Program-made: the position numbers and the translations under genes | Assembly: GCA_018902755.1 (NCBI GenBank) | Contig: JAHIQI010000036.1 | Location: 1-64,000 of the forward strand | Length of the DNA stretch: 64,000 bases | Direction of reading: 5' to 3' | Source of the DNA: Pseudomonadota bacterium | Lineage (GTDB): Bacteria > Desulfobacterota > Desulfarculia > Desulfarculales > Desulfarculaceae | Shown here: piece after piece, positions 1 to 8,565 of the stretch | Layout: each line of letters opens with the position of its first letter | Numbering within the stretch: the first letter of the stretch is position 1 | The notes under the pieces: model-generated | Seen by the model: the letters and a program-made list of their open reading frames with translations, nothing else | What the model was told of the DNA's origin: nothing | Database searches by the model: none

Positions 1-141
1 ATCAACGTGGGCGTGCCCCAGCCCTATGCCTTCTTCCCCCTAGGAAGCAAGCGCAAGAGCTTCCTGGGCGCGGCCAAGTCCCGCCTGGCCTCCATGCGCC
101 TGTTCCTGGACGAAAGAACCGTCACCGCACGCTGGGTGTAG
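1..141 (+). CDS. C-terminal fragment of a CoA-acylating aldehyde dehydrogenase (methylmalonate-semialdehyde dehydrogenase type)
   Basis: Only the last 46 codons lie in the window; the gene begins upstream of base 1 and ends at a TAG. The residues INVGVPQPYAFFPLGSKRKS resemble the C-terminal end of methylmalonate-semialdehyde dehydrogenases, which convert malonate or methylmalonate semialdehyde to acetyl- or propionyl-CoA with NAD and CoA. In that family a Pro-rich 'IxVPxPxxFF' stretch is followed by a basic, Gly-containing loop and a final 'VT..W'; here the protein ends TVTARWV. The catalytic Cys and the NAD-binding part are outside the window, so the substrate cannot be judged. A strong terminator follows 29 bases later. 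Other ALDH-superfamily members remain possible. Confidence 0.6.
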   Translation: MNVGVPQPYAFFPLGSKRKSFLGAAKSRLASMRLFLDERTVTARWV

Positions 142-169
142 TTCCCTAGTCCGCCCCATCGCCTGAACA

Positions 170-206
170 CGGGCCCTTCCCCTCGCGGGAGGGGCCCGCT
201 TTTTTT
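170..206 (+). terminator. Rho-independent terminator after the aldehyde dehydrogenase
   Basis: A GC-rich hairpin (GGGCCCTTCCC / GGGAGGGGCCC arms) is followed directly by a seven-T run. It closes the upstream operon and separates it from the flavodoxin-like gene. Confidence 0.85.
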
Positions 207-289
207 GCGGCCCCTCCCCTTGCCTCCGCCGGTTTTCCGTGGCCATATATTAAAGAGAACAAACGAACTTCGAGCAGAGGAGAGTATCC

Positions 290-856
290 ATGGCAGAGGT
301 TCTCATCGTCTACTCCACCGACCACAAAGGCACCTTGAAGATGGCCGAAAAGGTGGCCGCGGGAGTGGATTCGATCGAAGGCTGCAAAGCTACCATCAAG
401 CACGCCGAGGAGGCCAAGGCCGAGGACGTATTGGCCGCCGACGCCCTGGTTTTGGGCAGCCCGGTGCATATGGCGTCCATGGAATGGCGCATGAAAAAAT
501 TCATCGACCAGGAGTGCTCCGGCCTGTGGATGGGCGACAAGGTGGCCGGCAAGGCGGGCGCGGTGTTCGCCTGCGGCTCGGGCTACGGCAATGCCGGGGG
601 TGGCTGCGAGTTGACCATGCTGGCCATGCTCAACAACCTGGCTGAGCTGGGGATGGTGTTGGTGCCCCTGCCCAAGGACTCGCCCGGTTACGCCAAGGGC
701 GGCTTGCAGTGGGGTCCCTATGGCCGGGCCCACAACGAGGACATATCGGTCATCAAGGGCGGCCTGCCCGAGGAGCGCTCCGAGGTGTGCATCCAGCACG
801 GCAAGAACATCGCCCGGGTGGCCGAGGCCATCAGAGGTAAAGCCCTTTTCGGTTGA
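290..856 (+). CDS. Flavodoxin-like / WrbA-type NAD(P)H:quinone oxidoreductase
   Basis: This 188-residue protein has the flavodoxin fold. Its first strand VLIVYS is followed by the FMN-phosphate loop STDHKGTLKMAE (about residues 9-20). The second FMN loop GSPVHMASMEWRMKKF (about 62-77) fits WrbA and multimeric flavodoxins, and so does a glycine-rich third loop GSGYGNAGGGCE. WrbA-type enzymes reduce quinones by two electrons with NAD(P)H and are soluble tetramers. A good ribosome site (GAGGAGAG) lies 7 bases before the ATG. It forms a short transcription unit with the next gene, 16 bases downstream. It could instead be an electron-carrier flavodoxin; the 188-residue length is closer to WrbA. 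Confidence 0.75.
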   Translation: MAEVLIVYSTDHKGTLKMAEKVAAGVDSIEGCKATIKHAEEAKAEDVLAADALVLGSPVHMASMEWRMKKFIDQECSGLWMGDKVAGKAGAVFACGSGYGNAGGGCELTMLAMLNNLAELGMVLVPLPKDSPGYAKGGLQWGPYGRAHNEDISVIKGGLPEERSEVCIQHGKNIARVAEAIRGKALFG

Positions 857-872
857 TCTAAAGGGGGGGAGC

Positions 873-1301
873 ATGAACCATACGGACCCGGTAAAGGCGT
901 TCGCGCGGCGAGTGGGCATGTCGGATCAAGAGGCGGAGTTGATCACTCCGGACGACTCCCGGGCCCGCCACATAAAACGCCTGGCCGAGGCGTCATCCCG
1001 CTACAGCATTCAGGCGGAGGTGGTCTCCTCGGTGGCCTGCAACACCGGATACCGGCCAGGCGACCGCTTCGTGTTGGATGTGGACGGAAATTTCATCAGC
1101 AAGCTGTGCCCCAAGCGCATGTGCGTCTACTTGGTGGGGCAGCTCACCGTCCCGGTGGCCCTTATCAACGAACGCCTCAGCGAAGGCCTGGACCCCAACC
1201 ATTTCCACTTCATGCGTCAGGTAAACTGCACCGACTGCGGGGTGGAGAGCCAGGGCTACGGCCAAGTGCGGCTGAAGGTTTCGGTCCAAGCGCGCGCCTG
1301 A
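873..1301 (+). CDS. Small Cys-containing protein, TIGR04076-like
   Basis: The product has 142 residues. The start at 873 is preceded by AAGGGGGGGA and gives MNHTDPVKAF. The central part reads VACNTGYRPGDRFVLD, then a conserved-looking Cys region around SKLCPKRMCVYL and a C-terminal CTDCG. The order 'Cys-x-x-Gly-x-x-x-GD-x-F', a second Cys cluster and a late 'C-x-D' resembles the TIGR04076 family of small redox- or metal-associated proteins without known activity. The first 45 residues are helical and not family-like. It sits 16 bases after the flavodoxin-like gene, so both are probably co-transcribed. The family assignment rests on motif recall only. Confidence 0.6.
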   Translation: MNHTDPVKAFARRVGMSDQEAELITPDDSRARHIKRLAEASSRYSIQAEVVSSVACNTGYRPGDRFVLDVDGNFISKLCPKRMCVYLVGQLTVPVALINERLSEGLDPNHFHFMRQVNCTDCGVESQGYGQVRLKVSVQARA

Positions 1302-1308
1302 ACCCGGC

Positions 1309-3369
1309 TTACTGCCCTGACGGTTGTCCTTGCACCAGCGGCGGCGCTCCCGGTTGGGCCTGATCCGCCGGCGGCGTGGCCGCGTCGGCGCTGGGGGCCG
1401 GTTCGGGCGGTATGCGGTCCTGGGGCTGCACCGGCCGGAAACCGGCGCGGTCCACGGTGAAGATGATCACCGGCTGGTCGAACAGGCGCTGGGGGCTCAT
1501 GGTGATGGGTCCGCACACACCAGGCAGGTCCTTGACCGCCGCAAGGGCGTCGCGCATGGCCACGCGAGTGCGGGGCGCAGCGTTGCCTCGAATCAGGTGG
1601 CGCAACACCTGGGCCGCGTCATAGCCCTGGGCCTCCAGAAGAGAGGGGGTGCGTTGCAGGGCCTTTTGATATTCCGCCACGAACTTCTGCACAATGGGGT
1701 CCCGGGAGCCGGGGTCGAAGCATCCCGGCATTATGGCTCCCTGCACGTCGCGGGAGGCCAACTCCACCAGGCGCGCCTCGTGCCACAGGTTGGTTCCCAT
1801 CAAGAGCACCCCGGTTACGTCGAAATAGCGCAGCTGACTGGCGGCCATCGCCACGGCCTGGGGGCCGTCAGGCATGAACAAGGCCTCGAAGTCGATGACC
1901 GGTTGGGGCGAATCGGGCGCGCCGGGGCGGTACTTGCCCGGAGGCAGCTTGACCAGGGTTTGCACGTACTGGGTGAAGTCGGTGGCCTTGGGGTCGTAGT
2001 AGACCCGGCGTACTGTCTCGCCTCCCCTGGCGATCACTCCCTTTTCCAGCAGCCCGTCAAAGCCCCGGCCATAGGAGTTGTCCGGGGCCAGCACCGCGAA
2101 GCGCTTCTTGTTCCGTAGGGACATGGCCTCGGTGAGCAGGCCGTCCACCTGGCGCTGGGGCGTCAGGGAGTCCTGGAACACGTAGGCCCCGCTCTGGGCC
2201 ACGCCGTCGATGCGGGCCAGGGAAATCAGGGGCACTTGGCGGGCTTGGGCCTGGCGGGCGGCGGCCAGGGAAGGTCCGGCTCCCAAGGGCCCTATGATGG
2301 CCATGACCTTGTGCTGGTCCACCAGCTTGTCCACCTCGGCCGCGCTCTCCATGACGCGCCCCCGGCTGTCGGCGATGTAGAGCACCGGAGCCTTGCCCGC
2401 GGCGCTTTCATACAGCCCCAGCCCCAGTTCCACCGCGGCCAGAACCTCTTTGCCGGTCTGGGCCCAGGGGCCGCTGAGGGGCAACAGCACCCCCACCGCC
2501 ACCGGATCCACCAGCTTGGCCTGCTTTATCTCCTGGCGAAGCACCTTGGCCTGGTCGCCTATGGCATCGTCCGGGACCAAGCCGTCCACCTGGCCCAGGG
2601 TGCTGAGCGCCTCGTCCAGACGGCCTTCCCGAAACTGGGCCCTGGCCAGGGCCAGGAGCAGGATGGCGTTGAGTTTGGGCGGGCGGGGCTTGCCCAACTG
2701 GGCCTCCAGCTCGCCGGAGGAGGCCCGCCCGGCGGTCCTGGCCAGGCGCAGTTGCAGCGACGGAGTTACCAAGCCCTCCATGCCGGCCAACTCCAGCAGG
2801 GTGCCGGTGGCCTGGCCGTATTGCCCCAGGGCCCCTTGGGTGGCGGCCAGGGAGTCCAGCACCTGGCGCTGCTCGGCCTCGCTCAAGGGCCGGGGAGGCA
2901 TCTTGGCCAGGCGGCGCAGGGTGGCCGAAGACTGGTTGAGCTGGCCCAGCTTGCGCTCCAACTCGGCCTGCATCAGCAGGCCCTTGGTGAGCACCTCGGG
3001 GTCGCCGCCCTTGGCGGGCATGCTGCGCAACTGCTCCAAGGCCATGACCCGCTGCCCCGCGCCCTCATAGGCCAGGGCCAGGTTCAGGCGCATGCGGCTG
3101 ACCGCCAGGGGGCCGGGGTTTTGGGACAAGGCGGCCAGGTAGGCGTCCACGGCCAGCATGTGGCGGCCCCGGGCCAGACGGTCGTCGCCCGCCTTTTCCA
3201 AGGCCGTTGGCGGCAGGCTCTTGTCCAGCTTGGCCTCGGGCGCGGGGCCCGGAGAGGGGACCGGCACCTTGGGCGCCGGGGCGCAGCCCCAGACCAGCAA
3301 GGCCGCCACGAGGAGTAGAGCCGCCGCAAAGACGGTGCGGCGGCGGATATGATGCTTACCGGCAGTCAC
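1309..3369 (-). CDS. Lipoprotein with TPR-like region and periplasmic-binding domain (LpoA/Peripla_BP_6 type)
   Basis: The protein has 686 residues from the preferred GTG start, which lies 7 bases after an AGGGGAGG ribosome site. In-frame GTGs at 3390 and 3399 lack such a site. The N-terminus RRRTVFAAALLLVAALLVWGC is a lipoprotein signal with lipobox LVWGC, so the mature protein is probably anchored in the outer or inner membrane. A Pro-rich linker follows, then helical TPR-like repeats (to about residue 275), then a type I periplasmic-binding fold starting near VAVGVLLPLSGPWAQTG and running to about residue 620, and a Pro/Gln-rich tail. This is the layout of penicillin-binding-protein activators and of Leu/Ile/Val-type binding proteins. 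No permease or ATPase genes are adjacent, which favours a non-transport role. It lies directly downstream of grpE. Confidence 0.8.
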   Translation of the reverse strand: MTAGKHHIRRRTVFAAALLLVAALLVWGCAPAPKVPVPSPGPAPEAKLDKSLPPTALEKAGDDRLARGRHMLAVDAYLAALSQNPGPLAVSRMRLNLALAYEGAGQRVMALEQLRSMPAKGGDPEVLTKGLLMQAELERKLGQLNQSSATLRRLAKMPPRPLSEAEQRQVLDSLAATQGALGQYGQATGTLLELAGMEGLVTPSLQLRLARTAGRASSGELEAQLGKPRPPKLNAILLLALARAQFREGRLDEALSTLGQVDGLVPDDAIGDQAKVLRQEIKQAKLVDPVAVGVLLPLSGPWAQTGKEVLAAVELGLGLYESAAGKAPVLYIADSRGRVMESAAEVDKLVDQHKVMAIIGPLGAGPSLAAARQAQARQVPLISLARIDGVAQSGAYVFQDSLTPQRQVDGLLTEAMSLRNKKRFAVLAPDNSYGRGFDGLLEKGVIARGGETVRRVYYDPKATDFTQYVQTLVKLPPGKYRPGAPDSPQPVIDFEALFMPDGPQAVAMAASQLRYFDVTGVLLMGTNLWHEARLVELASRDVQGAIMPGCFDPGSRDPIVQKFVAEYQKALQRTPSLLEAQGYDAAQVLRHLIRGNAAPRTRVAMRDALAAVKDLPGVCGPITMSPQRLFDQPVIIFTVDRAGFRPVQPQDRIPPEPAPSADAATPPADQAQPGAPPLVQGQPSGQ

Positions 3370-3402
3370 AACGGGGCCTCCCCTGCTCACTCCCGCCACG
3401 GG

Positions 3403-3948
3403 CTAGGAGGGCTTCCTGCTGACCACCACCATGGCCGGGCGCAACAAGCGGCCCTCGAAGGTGTAGCCCTTTTGGGCCTCGGCCAACACGGTGTTTTCTT
3501 CCTGCTCCGGGTCTTCCTGTTGCATCATGGCCTCGTGCAGCTCGGGGTCGAAGAGCTGGCCCATGGCCTCCACCGGCTCCAGGCCGTGGCGACTCAAGGT
3601 CTTGAGCAACTCGGCATGGACCATCTCCACGCCCTGCAGGAGGGTCTGGTCGCTCTGGGAGTTTTCCTTGGCCGCGGCCAGGGCCCGCTCCAGGTTGTCC
3701 ATGACCGGCAGCAACTCCTTGACTAGGCCTTCGTTGGCCCGCTTGAAGAACTCGGCCTTTTCCCGCTCGGTGCGCTTCTTGTAGTTTTCCAGCTCCGCCG
3801 CCTGGCGCAGGGCGCGATCATTCAACTCGGCCACCTGGGCGGCCAATTCCTCGCACCCCTGTTCCGGCGCGGCCTCCTGGGCTTCGGTGGGAATTTTTTC
3901 TTCCTGTTCCGGAGCCGGGGCGGCCCCGGATTTATCGCTCTTGATCAC
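3403..3948 (-). CDS. grpE: GrpE nucleotide exchange factor
   Basis: GrpE releases ADP from DnaK and acts as a homodimer in the cytoplasm. After an acidic, low-complexity head (about residues 1-45) comes the long helix typical of the family (ELNDRALRQAAELENYKKRT). The conserved core follows (LLPVMDNLERALA), and then the C-terminal beta domain with LFDPELHEAMMQ and the final stretch GYTFEGRLLRPAMVVVS. I prefer the GTG at 3948, about 10 bases after AAAGGA; a TTG at 3969 would add seven residues but has no ribosome site. The gene follows hrcA by about 40 bases. dnaK is not next to it, although hrcA-grpE-dnaK is the common order. Confidence 0.93.
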   Translation of the reverse strand: MIKSDKSGAAPAPEQEEKIPTEAQEAAPEQGCEELAAQVAELNDRALRQAAELENYKKRTEREKAEFFKRANEGLVKELLPVMDNLERALAAAKENSQSDQTLLQGVEMVHAELLKTLSRHGLEPVEAMGQLFDPELHEAMMQQEDPEQEENTVLAEAQKGYTFEGRLLRPAMVVVSRKPS

Positions 3949-3989
3949 TGGCTGATTATCCTTTCGCAAATACCGGCCACGGCGCTCAG

Positions 3990-5039
3990 CTATTTGCCCC
4001 TCTGGTCCAGTATGCGGCTAACCAGGCGGGCGGTGAAGTCCACCATGGGTATTACCTTGGAGTAGTCCATGCGGGTGGGTCCGATCACCCCCAGGGCCCC
4101 CGAGGGCTTGCCCTGTTCGCCGTAGGGCGAGGTGACCACGCTCAGGCCGTCCAACTCGGCCAGGTCGCTCTCCGCTCCGATGATCAACCTAACCCCCTGG
4201 GCGGTGAGGGCCTTGTCCAGCAAACGCAACAGGGTGGATTTTTCCTCGAATGCCTGGAAGATGCCCCTGAGGCGCACCACGTCCTTGAACTCGGGTTGGT
4301 CCATGAGGTTGGTCTGGCCGTCGATCAACAGTTCGCCCTCGCTACGGTTGTCCAGGGCCTGCTTGCCCAGGGTGAGGGCGCGCGAGAGCACCGCGTCGAA
4401 GCGGTTGCGCTCGCCGGCCATTTCCTGGGCCACCCGCTGCTTCACCTGGCTGAGGGTCAGGTCGGCCAAGAGGTCGTTGAGATAGCGGGTGTAGCGGTCC
4501 AGTTCCTCCTGGGCGATGTCCTCCTCGGCCTCGATGATGCGGTTCTGCACCCCGCCGGTCTTGGAGACCAGCACCACCAGGATAAGCCCAGGGGCCAGCC
4601 GCACGAACTCTATGTGCCTAAAGACTTCCTGCTCCGGGCTGGGCACCGCCACCAGGGCCGCCTGGCGGCTGATTTGGCTCAAGGCCCGGCTGGTGGCCTT
4701 GAAGATGTCGTTGATTTCGTTGACCGGCTGGTTTTCCAATTGGGAGCGGATGGTGTCCTTGGTGTGCTGGTCAAGTTCGTCCAGCTCCAGGATGGAATCC
4801 ACGTACAAACGCAATCCTTCGGCGGTGGGCACCCGTCCGGCCGAGACGTGGGGCTGCTCCAGGTAGCCCATCTCCTCCAGGTCGGACATGACGTTGCGCA
4901 CGGTAGCCGGGGAAAAATCCACCTCTTTCTGCTTGGATACGGTGCGCGACCCCACCGGCTCGGCCGTGGTTATATAGTTGGCCACCACCGAGGCCAGAAC
5001 CAACCGGGCACGTTGTGAAAGTTCTTGGGTCACGCCCAC
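3990..5039 (-). CDS. hrcA: Heat-inducible transcription repressor HrcA
   Basis: The 349-residue protein begins with the winged-helix DNA-binding region: SQRARLVLASVVANYITTAEPVGSRTVS is characteristic, followed by FSPATVRNVMSDLEEMGYLEQPHVSAGRVPT. The inserted dimerisation region and a C-terminal GAF-like domain end in GALGVIGPTRMDYSKVIPMVDF, another HrcA signature. HrcA represses class I heat-shock genes by binding the CIRCE inverted repeat, usually with GroEL as corepressor. The start is GTG with GGGGGTAA just before it. No CIRCE repeat is present in its own upstream region, so autoregulation by the classical mechanism is not supported here; a sigma-70-type promoter is visible instead. Confidence 0.95.
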   Translation of the reverse strand: MGVTQELSQRARLVLASVVANYITTAEPVGSRTVSKQKEVDFSPATVRNVMSDLEEMGYLEQPHVSAGRVPTAEGLRLYVDSILELDELDQHTKDTIRSQLENQPVNEINDIFKATSRALSQISRQAALVAVPSPEQEVFRHIEFVRLAPGLILVVLVSKTGGVQNRIIEAEEDIAQEELDRYTRYLNDLLADLTLSQVKQRVAQEMAGERNRFDAVLSRALTLGKQALDNRSEGELLIDGQTNLMDQPEFKDVVRLRGIFQAFEEKSTLLRLLDKALTAQGVRLIIGAESDLAELDGLSVVTSPYGEQGKPSGALGVIGPTRMDYSKVIPMVDFTARLVSRILDQRGK

Positions 5040-5077
5040 TTACCCCCGTCTTTTTAATAAGAAAAACCGCCAAATAG

Positions 5078-5106
5078 AATTTAGCAACCGCGGGGGGCCA
5101 TGTCAA
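5078..5106 (-). promoter_or_regulatory. Sigma-70-type promoter of hrcA-grpE
   Basis: Read on the minus strand: TTGACA (5106-5101), a 17-base spacer, then TAAATT (5083-5078). The predicted start of transcription is about 30 bases before the hrcA GTG. No CIRCE-type inverted repeat overlaps it. Confidence 0.65.
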
Positions 5107-5126
5107 GGCAAGCCCCTGAATAATCT

Positions 5127-5978
5127 TTAACTTTCGAGACTTAGCCAATCCCACAGCGCCAAAATCACCTCCACGTCCTTCTGTTCCAGCTCCAGGTCTT
5201 CCAGACGCACCGCTTTGAGCTTTTCCAGGGCCTCGCGGCGGGCCTCGGCCGAGCGCTTTTCCAGGCCGTTCAGCTGGCCGATGGTGGCCTGCAAGGCCTC
5301 CACCAAGGGCAGGCTCACCCCGTCCTGGCACAGCCTCAGTCCCACCAGCCCGGTCATGCCAGCCAAGCGGCGGTCCACGGCGGCGAATGCGGCCTTGGCC
5401 AGCTCCGGGGCCGCCTGGTGGCTGGCCTTGGATATGGCCGCCTCGTCGGCTCCCTGGGGCTTTTGCAAGACCCCGTCTGCCCCGCCCAGGCACATGGCCG
5501 CCGCATCGGCGTACAAGGCCTTGCGGCTGTAGCCCAGGGCCGTGGCCCAGGGTTGTTGTTCGCGAACCTGGGCCAGGGAATTCAGGCCAAAGGCGGCGCT
5601 TTGCCCCACCTGCTCGGCCGCGGCGGTGAAGGCCTCCTGGGCCGCCTGGACCCTGGCGTAGAGGCGGCGCAGGAACTGGTTGGCCCGCTCGCCTCCCTCC
5701 CCTTGCAGGTCCTGGTAGAGCGAATCCGCCTCGAATCCCTGCCCCAGGGCCGGAGCCAAGCTCTCGGGATCAGGCAGATCGCCAGAGCCGCCTCCCGGAG
5801 CCGCGCCGTAGATGTCCAGCAGAAAGCACAGGCAGCGGCGGCCGTTTAGCTTGTGCAGGGCCCGTTCAAAATCGCGGGCATATACGAACTCCACCCCCTT
5901 GAAGGCGGGAGCCACGTTTTTCTGGAAATTTTCCAGCTCAAAGTCGGCGTCGTCGATAAAGCAGAAGGTGGGCTGCAT
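5127..5978 (-). CDS. Protein with degenerate response-regulator-like N-terminus; function unknown
   Basis: The product has 283 residues. The ATG at 5978 has AGGAGG five bases upstream; extending further would lose this site. The first 60 residues look like a receiver domain: [12 protein letters not shown] carries an acidic pair after the first strand, and FLLDIYG matches the strand ending in the phospho-acceptor Asp. After that strand the sequence does not keep the Thr/Ser and Lys positions of a receiver. It instead forms a mostly helical region rich in Ala, Gln and Glu, with the sub-sequence [20 protein letters not shown], and ends in a coiled-coil-like segment ([20 protein letters not shown]). 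No output domain or enzyme motif was recognised. It is read leftward towards hrcA and diverges from the CGGC gene. Confidence 0.7.
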   Translation of the reverse strand: MQPTFCFIDDADFELENFQKNVAPAFKGVEFVYARDFERALHKLNGRRCLCFLLDIYGAAPGGGSGDLPDPESLAPALGQGFEADSLYQDLQGEGGERANQFLRRLYARVQAAQEAFTAAAEQVGQSAAFGLNSLAQVREQQPWATALGYSRKALYADAAAMCLGGADGVLQKPQGADEAAISKASHQAAPELAKAAFAAVDRRLAGMTGLVGLRLCQDGVSLPLVEALQATIGQLNGLEKRSAEARREALEKLKAVRLEDLELEQKDVEVILALWDWLSLES

Positions 5979-6165
5979 AAGCCTCCTGTCTCCACGGTGC
6001 AGTAATTTTGTTCTCTGAACCCAGTATACCTTGGTAACATTCCCCGATGCGGGGTACAAGCACTCATCTGACGCCTTGACCAAGTGGGCGGCTGGTGCTA
6101 TTGAAGGCCTACGGTTAATAGGGAATAATCGCCCGCGCCCGGCGGGCCCGGTTTTGGAGGACTCC

Positions 6166-6510
6166 ATGAAAAAAGCATTGATCGTGGGCTGCGGGGCCTA
6201 CATGGAAAGCGGCTACGGCTGCCCAGGCGAGTGGCGCTGTCTCAAGGCCGCCGCCCTGGGTGACGGCAACTTCGATGAGGCGGTGCAGGTGATGGGCTTC
6301 CACACCTGTCATTGCCCCGGCCGCAACACCGCCCCCAACATCGGGGTGGGCATCAAGATGAGCGACGTCAAGCCCGACGTCATCTACATGAGCAGTTGCA
6401 TGGCCAACGCCAACCCCTCCTGCCCCTACACCAGCGCCCAGGAGATGGCCGACATCATCAGCGCCAAGACCGGGGTCCCGGTGATCCTGGGCACCCACGA
6501 TTATCACTAA
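6166..6510 (+). CDS. CGGC-domain protein
   Basis: The 114-residue product follows the CGGC-domain pattern. It starts KKALIVGCGAYMES, continues GYGCPGEWRCLKAAALGDGNFDEA, and then has GFHTCHCPGRNTAPN where the family usually has a cysteine-rich 'CGGC' turn; here the Gly pair is absent and the motif reads C-H-C-P-G-R. The family is small, cytosolic and suspected to bind metal through its many Cys and His residues; activity is unknown. The ATG has TTGGAGG five bases before it. It is monocistronic with a hairpin terminator after it. Length is normal for the family. Confidence 0.8.
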   Translation: MKKALIVGCGAYMESGYGCPGEWRCLKAAALGDGNFDEAVQVMGFHTCHCPGRNTAPNIGVGIKMSDVKPDVIYMSSCMANANPSCPYTSAQEMADIISAKTGVPVILGTHDYH

Positions 6511-6535
6511 ACCTCCCGCCTGCAACGACCAACGA

Positions 6536-6566
6536 GGCCCTTCCCGGCGCTGCCGGGAGGGGCCTT
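6536..6566 (+). terminator. Hairpin terminator after the CGGC gene
   Basis: Long arms GGCCCTTCCCGGC / CCGGGAGGGGCC close on a four-base loop. The T-rich tail is weak (TTGGCTT), so termination may be incomplete or Rho-assisted. Confidence 0.6.
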
Positions 6567-6630
6567 GGCTTGCGCCCGCCCCCTCGCCGCCATATAAATA
6601 TAGGTGCGACACACCTTTCCGGAGAGAAGC

Positions 6631-7527
6631 ATGAACCGCGCCGGCGAACCTCAAGGCTTTGACTACGTGGGCAACTGCATCCGTCCTCCCAGCGAGGCCT
6701 ACTCCATATTGCTCCAGGCCACCCTGGGCTGCTCTCACAACAAGTGCGGCTTCTGCGGCACCTTCAAGGACAAGCGCTTCGCCATAAAGGATCAGAAGAT
6801 CCTGGAACGCGACATAGAGTTCGCCTCCAAATACTGTGGGCGTCAGCGGCGGGTGTTCGTCATGGACGGCGACGCGCTGATCATGCCCATGAAGCGCTGG
6901 GAGTGGCTGCTGGGCCGCATCAAGGAGAAGCTGCCCTGGGTGACCCGGGTGGGGGCTTACGCCAACTCCAAGGCCATCGCCATGAAGAGCGACGAGGACT
7001 TGGCGCGGCTCAAGGAGCTGGGCCTTGGCATCCTCTACTACGGGGTGGAGAGCGGCCACCCGGTGGTGCTCAAGGAAATGGTCAAGGGAGCATCCCCGGA
7101 GAAGCTCATCGAGCAGGGACGGCGGGTAAAAAATGCGGGCATCAAGCTGAGCGCCACGGTGCTTTTAGGCGTGGGCGGCACAAAGTACAGCCTGGAGCAC
7201 GCCAAGGCCACCGGCGAGCTACTCACCAAAATGAAACCCGACTTCGTGGGCGCCCTCACCCTGATGCTGATCCCCGGCACGCCCATGTACGAAGCCCAGC
7301 AGCGCGGCGAGTTCGAGCTGCCCGGCGTGGAGGGCATGCTGCGCGAGCTCAGGGAGATGATCGCCCACACCGACCTGGACGGCGGCCTGTTCTACTCCAA
7401 CCACGCCTCCAATTATCTGCCGGTCAAGGCGGTGCTGCCCCGGGACCGGGACAAGACCCTGGCCCTGATCGACCAGGCCCTGGGCGGCCGGGTGGGGCTC
7501 AAGCCGGAGTGGATGCGGGCGCTTTAG
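6631..7527 (+). CDS. Radical SAM protein (COG1032-like)
   Basis: The 298-residue protein carries its cluster motif early, at LGCSHNKCGFCGTFKDKRF (about residues 33-51). The three Cys are spaced CX4CX2C, one residue wider than the canonical CX3CX2C; I have seen this 'CSHNKC.FC' form in COG1032-type proteins. Later parts fit the partial TIM barrel: VFVMDGDALIMP, GLGILYYGVESGHP and LSATVLLGVGG. There is no N-terminal cobalamin-binding domain and no C-terminal extra cluster domain. Such enzymes make a 5'-deoxyadenosyl radical from SAM; the substrate cannot be predicted. GGAGAG precedes the ATG by six bases. The AT-rich island starts right after its stop. Confidence 0.85.
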   Translation: MNRAGEPQGFDYVGNCIRPPSEAYSILLQATLGCSHNKCGFCGTFKDKRFAIKDQKILERDIEFASKYCGRQRRVFVMDGDALIMPMKRWEWLLGRIKEKLPWVTRVGAYANSKAIAMKSDEDLARLKELGLGILYYGVESGHPVVLKEMVKGASPEKLIEQGRRVKNAGIKLSATVLLGVGGTKYSLEHAKATGELLTKMKPDFVGALTLMLIPGTPMYEAQQRGEFELPGVEGMLRELREMIAHTDLDGGLFYSNHASNYLPVKAVLPRDRDKTLALIDQALGGRVGLKPEWMRAL

Positions 7528-7683
7528 AGCAAGTAAACATGTTACTCACCATACAGTCAGCTATTTACCATGTGCGGGCGATTATTTTCGGTTAGTCCAA
7601 GAATCTTAAAAATGACGCTAAGATTAAGCACTTAATCCTAGAAAGGTGCTAAAAATTATGAAGGTTATTTTCCCAAATTAATT

Positions 7684-8532
7684 TTACTTATTTTTCACTA
7701 CTACCCTCTTTATTTTGGACGCTATTTTTTGATCAACTCGTTCAAACATAACAACCAAAGCATGCAGGTGTGTGCCTCGTATAAATTTACCTTTACGAGC
7801 AGATCTTTCGACCCCAATAAGCTTCATAGCTCGCGCTGCTGTCCATAGCCTATCGCGAGGAACACGCGGGTCAATTTGCCATATTGCTCCTCCACTTATC
7901 CCTTGTAAGTCGAGAGGGTCAATACTCCCCTTATTTATTTCTTCTATTTCATCATATCCCATAAAAAAATGATATAGTTCAATGGTGTCAGCACATTCCT
8001 CTTGGGGTGGTGGAGGTATGATTTCGGTTTCGAAGTACAATATCTTTGGTATCATACGACCTGCGTATTTTTCTACCAATGAAATTGGAAAGCCAGCAAT
8101 TATTACACTTTCCTTTCTTTTTATATATTCAAAACAATCATAGCCCAACAATTCATAAGTGTCTTTAAGTTGTAAAATTACTTCATAATTTTCTATTTCA
8201 ATTAATGCTATATCAATTTTTCCATGTAAACGAACAATACCGGAACCCAATGCGATAATTGTCCGACCTTCTAAGATATAACTTTTGCCGCCAACATCAT
8301 TTTGAACAAGCGCCATGTTGTTTTTATTTAACACAGGAACTCCAATATCCTCAATTTTATGATCATCAAATACGTGTGCAGCAGTAATTAAAAATATTCT
8401 ACCATCAAGGTCAAACATTGAACCTGTCCCGGCGATGCCTAATGCTTGGTCTTTCGTCGAATAGAATAGTAGAGGAATGCACGTCTTAGCCAAACGACGA
8501 AGCACTAAATCACGATACTGTTCGTCGGGCAT
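7684..8532 (-). CDS. Trypsin-like serine protease, low-GC, probably acquired
   Basis: The product has 282 residues. The ATG at 8532 follows AAGGTGGAG; a GTG three codons earlier is less likely. The chymotrypsin-fold triad can be placed: His in FLITAAHVFDDHK (near residue 55), Asp in HGKIDIALIEIE (near 110), and Ser in DLQGISGGAIWQI (near 210). The Ser motif GISGG is a variant of the usual GNSGG/GDSGG. No signal peptide, PDZ domain or transmembrane helix is seen, so a cytosolic role is likely. Family members of this size occur as lone accessory genes and as effectors in defence loci, but nothing nearby supports either. Codon use is unlike the neighbours. Confidence 0.75.
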   Translation of the reverse strand: MPDEQYRDLVLRRLAKTCIPLLFYSTKDQALGIAGTGSMFDLDGRIFLITAAHVFDDHKIEDIGVPVLNKNNMALVQNDVGGKSYILEGRTIIALGSGIVRLHGKIDIALIEIENYEVILQLKDTYELLGYDCFEYIKRKESVIIAGFPISLVEKYAGRMIPKILYFETEIIPPPPQEECADTIELYHFFMGYDEIEEINKGSIDPLDLQGISGGAIWQIDPRVPRDRLWTAARAMKLIGVERSARKGKFIRGTHLHALVVMFERVDQKIASKIKRVVVKNK

Positions 8533-8551
8533 AAACTCCACCTTGTATAGT

Positions 8552-8565
8552 TAATGTTAACATTA
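8552..8565. promoter_or_regulatory. Perfect palindrome upstream of the protease gene
   Basis: TAATGTTAACATTA is a perfect 14-base palindrome lying 20 bases before the protease ATG, where an operator could sit. No regulator gene is present in the island. A chance AT-rich palindrome cannot be excluded. Confidence 0.3.

Noticed and set aside
5040..5100. CIRCE-like sequence before hrcA
   Set aside because: Only a partial TTTAGCA is present; the second half GAGTGCTAA is missing.
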